Shown here piece by piece: positions 1 to 5,320 of a stretch of 5,320 nt of DNA. The position numbers and the translations under genes are program-made. The DNA is from Alphaproteobacteria bacterium (GTDB lineage: Bacteria; Pseudomonadota; Alphaproteobacteria; Rhizobiales; Hyphomicrobiaceae): positions 1-5,320 of the forward strand of contig JAHZKN010000093.1 of assembly GCA_022600335.1 (NCBI GenBank). The letters are read 5' to 3'. Within the stretch, counting starts at the first letter, position 1. The number at the start of each line of letters is the position of its first letter. The notes under the pieces are model-generated. The model was not told the DNA's origin and did not search any database. It saw only the letters and a list, made by a program, of their open reading frames with translations.

Positions 1-1412
1 AAGTTATTGCAGACTCGATTGAGTTGACGATGCGCGGCCATTGCTACGACGCTCTTGTCGGCATTGCAGGCTGTGACAAAAGCTTGCCTGGCATCATGAT
101 GTCGATGCTGCGCTTAAATGTGCCAGCGGTGTTTATGTATGGTGGCTCAATTTTACCGGGCAAGTTTCGCGGTAAAGACGTGACCGTTGTTGATGTCTTT
201 GAGGGTGTCGGCATGCATTCCGCCGGTCGCATGTCGGATGCTGAATTGCATGAATTGGAATGCGTTGCTTGTCCTTCAGCGGGGTCATGCGGTGGGCAAT
301 TCACTGCAAATACAATGGCCTGCGTGTCTGAAGCCATTGGTTTGGCGCTACCTGGTTCTGCCGGCGCACCGGCACCGATGGAAAGTCGTGATGCGTTTGC
401 TGTTGAAAGTGGCAAAGCTGTCATGCGGCTTAGTTCTGATGGCATTCGCCCGCGCGACATTGCAACGCTGAAAGCGTTTGAGAACGCAGCAACTGTTGTG
501 GCAGCGACTGGCGGCTCGACCAACGCCGCCTTGCATTTGCCGGCGATGGCCAATGAGGTTGGTTTGAAGTTCGACCTGTTTGACGTTGCCGAGATTTTCA
601 AAAAGACGCCCTACATCGCCGACCTGAAACCTGGCGGTAAGTTTGTAGCCAAAGATGTCTATGACATCGGCGGTGTTCCGCAGATCTTAAAGACGCTCCT
701 TGATGGCGGTTATCTGCATGGCGATTGTTTGACCGTGACAGGGCGAACGCTCGCAGAAAACCTCGAAGACGTCACATTTAACACCAATCAAAACGTCATC
801 TATCCGGTATCAAAACCGCTGTCGCCAACTGGCGGTGTTGTCGGCCTTAAGGGGTCGCTCGCACCTGAGGGAGCGATTGTTAAAGTTGCAGGAATGAAGA
901 CGTTGAAGTTTAGCGGTCCCGCCCGATGCTTTGATTGTGAAGAAGACGCGTTTCAAGCGGTATCGGAACGGTCTTACAAAGACGGCGACGTCATTGTTAT
1001 TCGCTACGAGGGACCAAAGGGCGGCCCCGGAATGCGTGAAATGTTGTCAACCACGGCAGCTCTATATGGGCAAGGCGCGGGAGACAAAGTTGCTTTGATT
1101 ACAGATGGCCGGTTTTCTGGTGCCACGCGCGGCTTTTGCATCGGCCATGTCGGCCCAGAAGCCGCCGTTGGTGGTGCCATTGCATTGATTGAAGACGGCG
1201 ACATCATCACCATTGATGCAGACCTTGGTACGCTGGATCTTGGGGTGTCTGATGTGGAACTGAAACGACGCCGAAGTGCATGGAAGCCGCCGGCCAATGC
1301 ATATCAAAGCGGTGTCTTGCGGAAATTTGCCGACCAAGTTGGGCCCGCGCGTACAGGCGCGGTAACCCACGCTGGAGGTCATGCGGAAGTGTTATGTTAT
1401 GCGGATATCTAG
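1..1412 (+). CDS. ilvD: Dihydroxy-acid dehydratase, 5'-truncated by window edge
   Basis: Cytoplasmic Fe-S enzyme that dehydrates 2,3-dihydroxy-isovalerate and 2,3-dihydroxy-3-methylvalerate to the 2-oxo acids, a shared late step of valine, isoleucine and leucine synthesis. The reading frame is open from base 3 and starts mid-protein with VIADSIEL, so the TTG at 24 and ATG at 30 are internal codons; 469 residues are visible and about 100 N-terminal residues are missing, including the first cluster cysteine. Numbered from the first visible codon, the GCDKSLPG motif (about 23-30) supplies a cluster cysteine, the metal-binding Asp and the Lys that is carbamylated in this family; the CGG of the [11 protein letters not shown] motif (about 96-98) supplies another cluster cysteine; TDGRFSG (about 367-373) carries the proposed catalytic serine. 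The C-terminus CYADI is family-typical, and the pattern fits the shorter IlvD class (roughly 560-575 residues). The stop is TAG at 1410-1412. Nothing suggests a broken gene; the truncation is only the window edge. Confidence 0.97.
   Translation, partial: VIADSIELTMRGHCYDALVGIAGCDKSLPGIMMSMLRLNVPAVFMYGGSILPGKFRGKDVTVVDVFEGVGMHSAGRMSDAELHELECVACPSAGSCGGQFTANTMACVSEAIGLALPGSAGAPAPMESRDAFAVESGKAVMRLSSDGIRPRDIATLKAFENAATVVAATGGSTNAALHLPAMANEVGLKFDLFDVAEIFKKTPYIADLKPGGKFVAKDVYDIGGVPQILKTLLDGGYLHGDCLTVTGRTLAENLEDVTFNTNQNVIYPVSKPLSPTGGVVGLKGSLAPEGAIVKVAGMKTLKFSGPARCFDCEEDAFQAVSERSYKDGDVIVIRYEGPKGGPGMREMLSTTAALYGQGAGDKVALITDGRFSGATRGFCIGHVGPEAAVGGAIALIEDGDIITIDADLGTLDLGVSDVELKRRRSAWKPPANAYQSGVLRKFADQVGPARTGAVTHAGGHAEVLCYADI
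1374..1388 (+). promoter_or_regulatory. Competing Shine-Dalgarno sites for the ExoR-like gene
   Basis: GGAGG at 1374-1378 lies 2 nt before ATG 1381 and 20 nt before ATG 1399; GGAAG at 1384-1388 lies 10 nt before ATG 1399. Only the second pairing has normal spacing, which favours ATG 1399, although GGAGG is the stronger anti-SD match. Both sites lie inside the last codons of ilvD, so translational coupling is plausible. Confidence 0.45.
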
Positions 1413-2469
1413 GGCCCAGCTCAAAGCCAAAGCAAGGATTGGCCTTGCAGCATGTGTTGTTGCGCTTGCCGCCGGCATGGTTGGAGCTGCACAGCCTGAA
1501 TTTACCTCACCTGAAGCTGCACTAAAGCAAGGTCTTGGTGCCTATCGCGGTGGCTACTATGAGATCGCAATACCAGCGCTGACCTATGCGGCCGACGAAG
1601 ATAGCTTGCTTGCGAAATACTATTTGGCTCTCATCTATTCTGACAATCTCGGCTCGCGCACTGATCACGTCAAAGCGTTTAAAATTTTTCGCTCGATTGT
1701 GGATGAGTATGCAGAGGTCGATCCAGACATGGATCCACGTGCATCCATTGTGGGTCGTGCGTTGACGGCTTATGCCAAGTATGTGCGTCGCGGCTTGTCC
1801 GAGATAAATCTCAAGCCCAATCCTGAGCGCGCGACTGATTATCTCAACAATGCGTCGATGACGTTTAACGACGAAGATGCGCAGTTCGAGCTTGCAAAGA
1901 TGTTTCTTGCCGGCGAAGGCGTGCCGCGCAACTTGCGTTTGGCGCGCCATTGGCTATCTGTGTTGAGCGAAAAAGGACATCCCGGTGCGCAGGCCTTTTT
2001 GGCAGATCTGCTGTGGCGCGGAAAATATATGAAGGCAGATCCGGTGCGGGCTCTGGCGCTCATTGTCGTGGCGGTGAAGCATGCCCCACCACAGGAACGG
2101 CTTTGGATTGAAGACATCTACCAAGCCATCTATTGCGGTGCACCGAACGGAGTTCGCCAACAAGCCACGGGAATTGTTGCTGACTGGGGCAAGCGCTATG
2201 GCCGCAAAACAGAACTTCGGGGCGGGTACCGTGCGATGCGCGTTGATGCGCGTCCCGTTCGTACCTGTCAGGATGGAGAATACGTTGGCAGTATGCTCGA
2301 CGATGCAGCTGATTCTCACGGCAGTGCCGCCCCGGTCACCAGTGAAGGTGACAGACGTTTGCCGGCGGCTTCCATGAAGCCACAGAGCAACACTGGATTT
2401 TCCTATGGTGGTGCAGCGCCGCCTGTGCAAAGCCTGCGCGATGTGAGCACACCTGACGCGCGGCGCTAG
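1381..2469 (+). CDS. ExoR-like secreted Sel1-repeat (TPR-like) protein
   Basis: Probable periplasmic Sel1-repeat protein of 362 residues. The N-terminus is basic (RAQLKAKAR) followed by a hydrophobic segment at about 20-37, with signal peptidase I sites possible after VGA (34-36) or GAA (35-37). Sel1/TPR-like helix pairs follow at about 45-73, 75-110, 120-160, 165-200 and 201-236; the clearest is the one with AEFQ-type helix [16 protein letters not shown] (169-184). From memory this order resembles rhizobial ExoR (about 268 residues), a periplasmic inhibitor of the ExoS/ChvI system controlling exopolysaccharide and motility; that function is an inference. Residues beyond about 275 form a Ser/Pro/Gly/Asp-rich, probably disordered tail absent from the ExoR I recall. 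The start is uncertain: ATG 1381 overlaps ilvD by 32 bp and has GGAGG only 2 nt upstream; ATG 1399 (residue 7) overlaps by 14 bp, has GGAAG 10 nt upstream and gives a cleaner signal peptide. Without a visible promoter of its own, it is probably co-transcribed with ilvD. Confidence 0.85.
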   Translation: MRKCYVMRISRAQLKAKARIGLAACVVALAAGMVGAAQPEFTSPEAALKQGLGAYRGGYYEIAIPALTYAADEDSLLAKYYLALIYSDNLGSRTDHVKAFKIFRSIVDEYAEVDPDMDPRASIVGRALTAYAKYVRRGLSEINLKPNPERATDYLNNASMTFNDEDAQFELAKMFLAGEGVPRNLRLARHWLSVLSEKGHPGAQAFLADLLWRGKYMKADPVRALALIVVAVKHAPPQERLWIEDIYQAIYCGAPNGVRQQATGIVADWGKRYGRKTELRGGYRAMRVDARPVRTCQDGEYVGSMLDDAADSHGSAAPVTSEGDRRLPAASMKPQSNTGFSYGGAAPPVQSLRDVSTPDARR

Positions 2470-2479
2470 ACGTGCGTGC

Positions 2480-2509
2480 TCAGCAACGCTGCGCTTGCCG
2501 CGCTGTTGA
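2480..2509. terminator. Possible bidirectional terminator hairpin between convergent genes
   Basis: The 41-bp gap between the stop of the ExoR-like gene and the stop of xthA contains an imperfect inverted repeat: TCAGCA (2480-2485) pairs with TGTTGA (2504-2509) with one G-U wobble, then an A/C mismatch, then CGC (2487-2489) with GCG (2500-2502). The apical part could instead fold as GCGC-ttgcc-GCGC. There is no U-tract on either side, so it does not meet the classic intrinsic terminator pattern. The convergent position is the main support. Confidence 0.35.
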
Positions 2510-2510
2510 A

Positions 2511-3296
2511 TTAGCTTAGCGCCAACTCCACCCACACCGGTACATGGTCCGATGGTTTTTCCCAACCGCGTGTGAACCGGTCGACACCAGCGCTTTGCGC
2601 GACATCGACGGCTTGTGGTGAAAGCAGCAGATGATCAATGCGGATGCCATTGTCTTTTTGCCAAGCGCCTGCCTGATAATCCCAAAACGTATATTCCGGC
2701 GTGTCTGGGTGGCAGGTTCGCAAATAGTCTGTCCAGCCGAGATTGACGAGGCGGCGAAAAGCGGCGCGGCTCTTTGGTTGAAACAAAGCATCACCTGTCC
2801 AAACGTCGGGCCGTTTTGCGTCCACGGGTTGTGGAATGACGTTGTAGTCGCCGGCTAAGATGGTTGGCATTTCGCCATTTAGCAATTCACGTGCATGGGC
2901 CTCTAAGCGGTCCATCCAAGAAAGCTTGTAGGGAAATTTTTCGGTATCGATTGGGTTGCCATTTGGCAGAAAAAGCGAGGCAATGCGTACCGCGCCACCG
3001 CCATTAATCACCGTTGCTTCGAGATAACGCGCTTGCACATCACTATCATCACCTGGCAAGCCGATGATGATATCTTCGATGTCTGATTTTGCGATAATTG
3101 CAACACCGTTAAATCCCTTCTGCCCATGCGTGACGACGGTATAGCCGATCTCCTCAATTGCCTCACGGGGAAAGCCGGCGTCCATGCTTTTGATTTCCTG
3201 CAGGCAAACGACGTCTGGGGATGTTTCTTTGAGATAAGTTGTCAAGCCATTGAGGCGTGCTTTGATACCATTGATGTTCCACGTCACAATTTTCAT
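2511..3296 (-). CDS. xthA: Exodeoxyribonuclease III / class II AP endonuclease
   Basis: Mg2+-dependent endonuclease/exonuclease/phosphatase-fold enzyme that nicks DNA 5' of abasic sites and trims 3' blocked ends in base excision repair. The 261-residue length is normal for the family and the protein is intact. Visible active-site elements, with E. coli ExoIII equivalents: N7 in TWNINGIKAR (Asn7), E34 in LQEIK (Glu34), D150 and N152 in AGDYNVIP (Asp151, Asn153), D221 in IRIDHLLLS (Asp229), and D250-H251 in SDHVPVWVEL (Asp258-His259). The FWDYQAGAWQK segment (204-214) is also typical. Odd point: residue 109, where ExoIII has the catalytic Tyr109, is Phe (TTT, minus strand at 2972-2970) within SLFLPNGNP. 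The start is ATG at 3296-3294; a weak AGAGG lies 13 nt upstream. The gene begins 30 bp after the erpA stop on the same strand, so it is probably the second gene of an erpA-xthA operon. Confidence 0.97.
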   Translation of the reverse strand: MKIVTWNINGIKARLNGLTTYLKETSPDVVCLQEIKSMDAGFPREAIEEIGYTVVTHGQKGFNGVAIIAKSDIEDIIIGLPGDDSDVQARYLEATVINGGGAVRIASLFLPNGNPIDTEKFPYKLSWMDRLEAHARELLNGEMPTILAGDYNVIPQPVDAKRPDVWTGDALFQPKSRAAFRRLVNLGWTDYLRTCHPDTPEYTFWDYQAGAWQKDNGIRIDHLLLSPQAVDVAQSAGVDRFTRGWEKPSDHVPVWVELALS

Positions 3297-3326
3297 GGGG
3301 GTCAGGATGCCTCTGACGTGGGATTT

Positions 3327-3701
3327 CTAAAGTGTGAAACTTGTGCCGCAGCCACACGACGCGGTCGCGTGTGGGTTCTGAACCTTAAAAGCAGCACCGA
3401 CTAGGTCGTCCACGAAATCAATTTCAGAGCCGGACATATATTCTAGAGACACCGGATCAATCACGATACGAGCACCACACTTTTCAATGACGAGGTCGTC
3501 AGCGTCGCTGTTCGAGACGAGATCAAATTTGTACTGGAAACCAGAGCAGCCACCGCCCTCCACCGAAACGCGCAAGGCAGTTTGGTTTGGCTCGCCTGAC
3601 ATAATCTCAGCGATGCGCTTTGCAGCCCGCTCAGTAACAGACACAGCACCTGCATTTGCCGGACTGGCGTTAAGTTCAGATGATGGGGTCTCAGATGTCA
3701 T
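3327..3701 (-). CDS. erpA: A-type iron-sulfur carrier protein ErpA (HesB/IscA family)
   Basis: Cytoplasmic A-type carrier that receives Fe-S clusters from the SUF/ISC scaffold and hands them to apo-enzymes. The protein has 124 residues. After a low-complexity Ser/Ala/Asn N-terminal stretch (1-19), the HesB domain runs from about 20 to 124. The three invariant cluster ligands are present: C52 in GGGCSGFQY, and C116 and C118 in SCGCGTSF. A fourth cysteine, C75, is outside the motif. The ErpA name rather than IscA or SufA is chosen from the GGGCSGFQY pattern and the neighbourhood; separating these paralogues needs a phylogeny. The start is ATG at 3701-3699; the frame upstream meets a TAG with no other start codon in between. 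GAGGAAG at 3723-3717 is a possible ribosome site but sits 15 nt away, which is long. It is the first gene of a likely erpA-xthA operon and is divergent from dgt. Confidence 0.94.
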   Translation of the reverse strand: MTSETPSSELNASPANAGAVSVTERAAKRIAEIMSGEPNQTALRVSVEGGGCSGFQYKFDLVSNSDADDLVIEKCGARIVIDPVSLEYMSGSEIDFVDDLVGAAFKVQNPHATASCGCGTSFTL

Positions 3702-3732
3702 CGCGTTAGAGTGGAACTTCCTCTATACCAGT

Positions 3733-3750
3733 CGCAGCAGAACCGCTGCG
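3733..3750. repeat. Inverted repeat in the erpA leader
   Basis: Perfect 6-bp arms CGCAGC (3733-3738) and GCTGCG (3745-3750) around a 6-nt loop. In the erpA transcript it would form a small GC-rich hairpin about 30 nt before the start codon, just upstream of the GAGGAAG ribosome-site candidate. It may affect translation, or be chance. Confidence 0.45.
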
Positions 3751-3766
3751 GGTGCCAAAGGCGTGT

Positions 3767-3776
3767 ACCAGCTGGT
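3767..3776. repeat. 10-bp perfect palindrome ACCAGCTGGT
   Basis: A perfect 10-bp palindrome in the erpA-dgt intergenic region. It lies downstream of the candidate erpA promoter and about 65 bp before the erpA start, so it could be an operator for a dimeric regulator. No known motif is recognised; palindromes this short also arise by chance. Confidence 0.4.
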
Positions 3777-3809
3777 GCGCCCCAGGCCTTGTGTTTGTTC
3801 TATCATATG

Positions 3810-3837
3810 TAAATAGGATGGCTTTGGGTTAAGTCAA
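3810..3837 (-). promoter_or_regulatory. Candidate sigma-70-type promoter for erpA
   Basis: On the minus strand, TTGACT (3837-3832) is a strong -35 match, followed after 16 bp by TATTTA (3815-3810), a weak -10 match. Transcription would start near 3803, giving a leader of about 100 nt that contains both inverted repeats at 3767-3776 and 3733-3750. No comparably good promoter for dgt was found on the plus strand in this region. Confidence 0.4.
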
Positions 3838-3900
3838 ACACGGGAGCAGGTCTGTCCTGGTGAAAACCACTGCAGCGGCCTTTGGTAAGGGGCTTTGTTG

Positions 3901-3922
3901 GGGTCAGAGAGCCGGGTGACCC
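3901..3922. repeat. Inverted repeat GGGTCA-N10-TGACCC upstream of dgt
   Basis: Perfect 6-bp arms at 3901-3906 and 3917-3922 separated by 10 nt, ending 18 nt before the dgt ATG. It could be a regulator-binding dyad or an mRNA hairpin near the ribosome site. The right arm also forms the odd palindrome GGGTGACCC (3914-3922). No known operator is recognised. Confidence 0.4.
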
Positions 3923-3940
3923 ACTGGAATTTGGACATGG

Positions 3941-5209
3941 ATGACAATGGGTGTTGAGAGCCGCCCCCCGGCAAGTACAGAACTCGCGCAATCCCGAGTC
4001 GCTTTGCCCAATGACTACGGTGAGAGCCTGGCACCAGGTGCGCGCAACCCGGCCCATTATGAGGCTGCGGCAGGGGCGTTGCGCGGCCGCCAACACAAAG
4101 AAGATGCTTGCCCCACGCGCAGTCCCTTCCAGCGCGACCGGGATCGGGTACTGCATTCCACCGCTTTTCGCCGTTTAACGCATAAGACGCAGGTTTTTAT
4201 TTATCACGAGGGGGATCACTATCGGTCCCGCCTGACGCATAGTTTGGAAGTGGCGCAAATCGCTCGAACAATCGCGCGCCAGCTGCGTCTGAACGAGGAC
4301 CTTGCTGAGTGCTTATCGCTTGCACATGATTTGGGTCATCCTCCATTTGGGCATGCCGGAGAGCGCGCGCTGGATGCCGTAATGCACGATCATGGTGGCT
4401 TTGATCACAACGCGCAAAGCCTACGCATTGTGTTGAGTTTGGAAAGAAAGTATGCGGCGTTCCTAGGCCTGAACCTGACCTGGGAAGTGTTAGAAGGACT
4501 GGCCAAGCACAATGGCCCTGTGCACGGTACGGCCTCGCCAATCCACAAAGTGACGCGCGAGTTGGCGCACTGGAAATCATTAGAACTGGATTCGTGGGCA
4601 AGCGCAGAAGCCCAAGTCGCGTCACTTGCAGACGATATTGCGTATTTAACCCATGATATCGATGATGGTTTGCGGGCTGAGCTGCTGAGTGTGGCAACTC
4701 TAAAAAATGTTCCGTTGCTTGATACGATCGTTGCTGACTTGACGTCCCGATCCGATAGTGCGCCTGCACAAATGCCGTATGAGATTTCTCGTCGCATGAT
4801 TACCGCGCTGATTGCGGACGTGGTTGGCGAGAGCCGGCGTCGCCTGAAAGCGCTGGCACCTGATGGACCCGATGCAATTCGCACCGCTGAAACCGGTGTG
4901 ATTGCTTTTTCCAAAGAATTTCAAAGCATTATATCAGAGGTGCGGGCGTTTCTGTTTGCACGTGTCTACCGCAGCGATCGAGTCATGGTGGTCATGCGTC
5001 ACGCCGAAGACATCGTGAAGGACTTATTTGCTCATTATCGCGCACCGGAAGGTCGCGCAGATTTGCCAGTGGATTGGCGGCGTGCCGGCGAAAATTTATC
5101 TGGCGGCCAGGCCACGCGTTTAATTGCGGACTACCTTGCAGGCATGACGGATCGCTTTGCCTATGCTGAGCATCAACGGTTGTTTGACGCAACGCCGGAA
5201 TTGCGATAG
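3941..5209 (+). CDS. dgt: Deoxyguanosinetriphosphate triphosphohydrolase-like protein (type 2 dNTPase, HD domain)
   Basis: Cytoplasmic HD-superfamily enzyme expected to hydrolyse dNTPs to deoxynucleoside plus triphosphate, so adjusting DNA precursor pools. The protein has 422 residues. The family block TRSPFQRDRDR (59-69) leads into HSTAFRRLTHKTQVF (72-86). HD-domain metal ligands are visible as H100 in RLTHSLEV, H129-D130 in AHDLGHPPFGHAGE, and D231 (or D232) in LADDIAYLTHD; FDHNAQSLRIV (154-164) is also characteristic. A C-terminal helical region follows to LR*. The N-terminus before the RDRDR block is roughly 15 residues longer than in rhizobial homologues I recall and looks poorly conserved. 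The start is ATG 3941 or the in-frame ATG 3947; the ribosome site is weak (GGA at 3933-3935, GGAA at 3926-3929), and a further ATG at 3937 is out of frame. It is divergent from erpA. In related genomes I recall argS following; here the next gene lies beyond the window. Confidence 0.95.
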   Translation: MTMGVESRPPASTELAQSRVALPNDYGESLAPGARNPAHYEAAAGALRGRQHKEDACPTRSPFQRDRDRVLHSTAFRRLTHKTQVFIYHEGDHYRSRLTHSLEVAQIARTIARQLRLNEDLAECLSLAHDLGHPPFGHAGERALDAVMHDHGGFDHNAQSLRIVLSLERKYAAFLGLNLTWEVLEGLAKHNGPVHGTASPIHKVTRELAHWKSLELDSWASAEAQVASLADDIAYLTHDIDDGLRAELLSVATLKNVPLLDTIVADLTSRSDSAPAQMPYEISRRMITALIADVVGESRRRLKALAPDGPDAIRTAETGVIAFSKEFQSIISEVRAFLFARVYRSDRVMVVMRHAEDIVKDLFAHYRAPEGRADLPVDWRRAGENLSGGQATRLIADYLAGMTDRFAYAEHQRLFDATPELR

Positions 5210-5320
5210 GCGGCATCGGTTCCGCTTTGTCCTTACAATCACGCTTTATCATGACGGCTGGCGGTCCCCAACCCAAAGAACTTGGGTATACCTAGTGGTT
5301 ACAAGCTAGAGGTCACTTGA
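5210..5320. other. Spacer downstream of dgt, no gene recognised
   Basis: These 111 bases to the window end contain no recognisable coding start: an ATG at 5251 opens only a 14-codon frame, and no ArgS N-terminus is visible. One small perfect inverted repeat, ACCCAA (5271-5276) and TTGGGT (5282-5287) with a 5-nt loop, lies here. It is AT-rich for a terminator stem and has no T-run after it, so it is a poor intrinsic terminator. It may belong to the regulatory region of the next gene. Confidence 0.5.

Noticed and set aside
24..32. TTG 24 or ATG 30 as the start of ilvD
   Set aside because: The frame is open to the window edge and the preceding residues VIADSIE are conserved IlvD sequence, so these are internal codons.
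44..601. 185-codon open frame on the minus strand within ilvD
   Set aside because: It lies antisense to strongly conserved ilvD codons, and its product has no recognisable domain; it is a shadow of the real frame.
1954..2565. 203-codon minus-strand open frame across the ExoR-like gene and the end of xthA
   Set aside because: It overlaps the coding ends of two supported genes and has no recognisable motif; an out-of-frame shadow.
3797..3811. LexA-type SOS box (GTTC-N7-GTTC) in the erpA-dgt spacer
   Set aside because: A single GTTC is present at 3797-3800, but the second half-site reads TGTA; not a match.
3754..3886. Distant inverted 8-mer CCAAAGGC (3755-3762) and GCCTTTGG (3878-3885)
   Set aside because: Arms are short and over 100 bp apart with nothing structured between them; likely chance.
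4197..4914. Long minus-strand open frames (190 and 169 codons) inside dgt
   Set aside because: They are antisense to the conserved HD-domain region of dgt and show no family features.
5251..5295. Short frame starting at ATG 5251 as a small gene or the argS start
   Set aside because: It stops after 14 codons, has no clear ribosome site and no similarity to the ArgS N-terminus.

Overview
The window is an ordinary chromosomal stretch from an alphaproteobacterium, most likely a member of the Hyphomicrobiales (Rhizobiales). That placement is an inference. It rests on the short-type IlvD, the ExoR-like Sel1 protein, the type 2 Dgt, and a gene order (exoR-like, xthA, erpA, dgt) that I recall from rhizobial-type chromosomes. 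Base composition looks moderately GC-rich by eye. I see no mobile element, CRISPR array, tRNA or rRNA.

Layout: (1) 1-1412, plus strand: the 3' part of ilvD (branched-chain amino acid biosynthesis), cut by the left edge. (2) 1381-2469, plus strand: a secreted Sel1-repeat protein resembling ExoR, overlapping the end of ilvD. (3) 2470-2510: a 41-bp convergent gap with an imperfect hairpin. (4) 2511-3296, minus strand: xthA (AP endonuclease/exonuclease III). (5) 3327-3701, minus strand: erpA (A-type Fe-S carrier), 30 bp upstream of xthA and probably in the same operon. (6) 3702-3940: a 239-bp divergent intergenic region with a candidate erpA promoter and several small inverted repeats. (7) 3941-5209, plus strand: dgt (dNTP triphosphohydrolase). 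(8) 5210-5320: a downstream spacer with one small inverted repeat; the next gene (argS in the gene order I recall) does not start before the window ends.

Functionally these are housekeeping genes. IlvD is itself an Fe-S enzyme and ErpA delivers Fe-S clusters, XthA repairs abasic sites, and Dgt trims dNTP pools. The ExoR-like protein would be a periplasmic regulator of an ExoS/ChvI-type two-component pathway if the homology holds. I found no convincing undescribed system. The points most worth checking are the phenylalanine at the position of the catalytic tyrosine in XthA, the long C-terminal tail on the ExoR-like protein, and the structured leader upstream of erpA.
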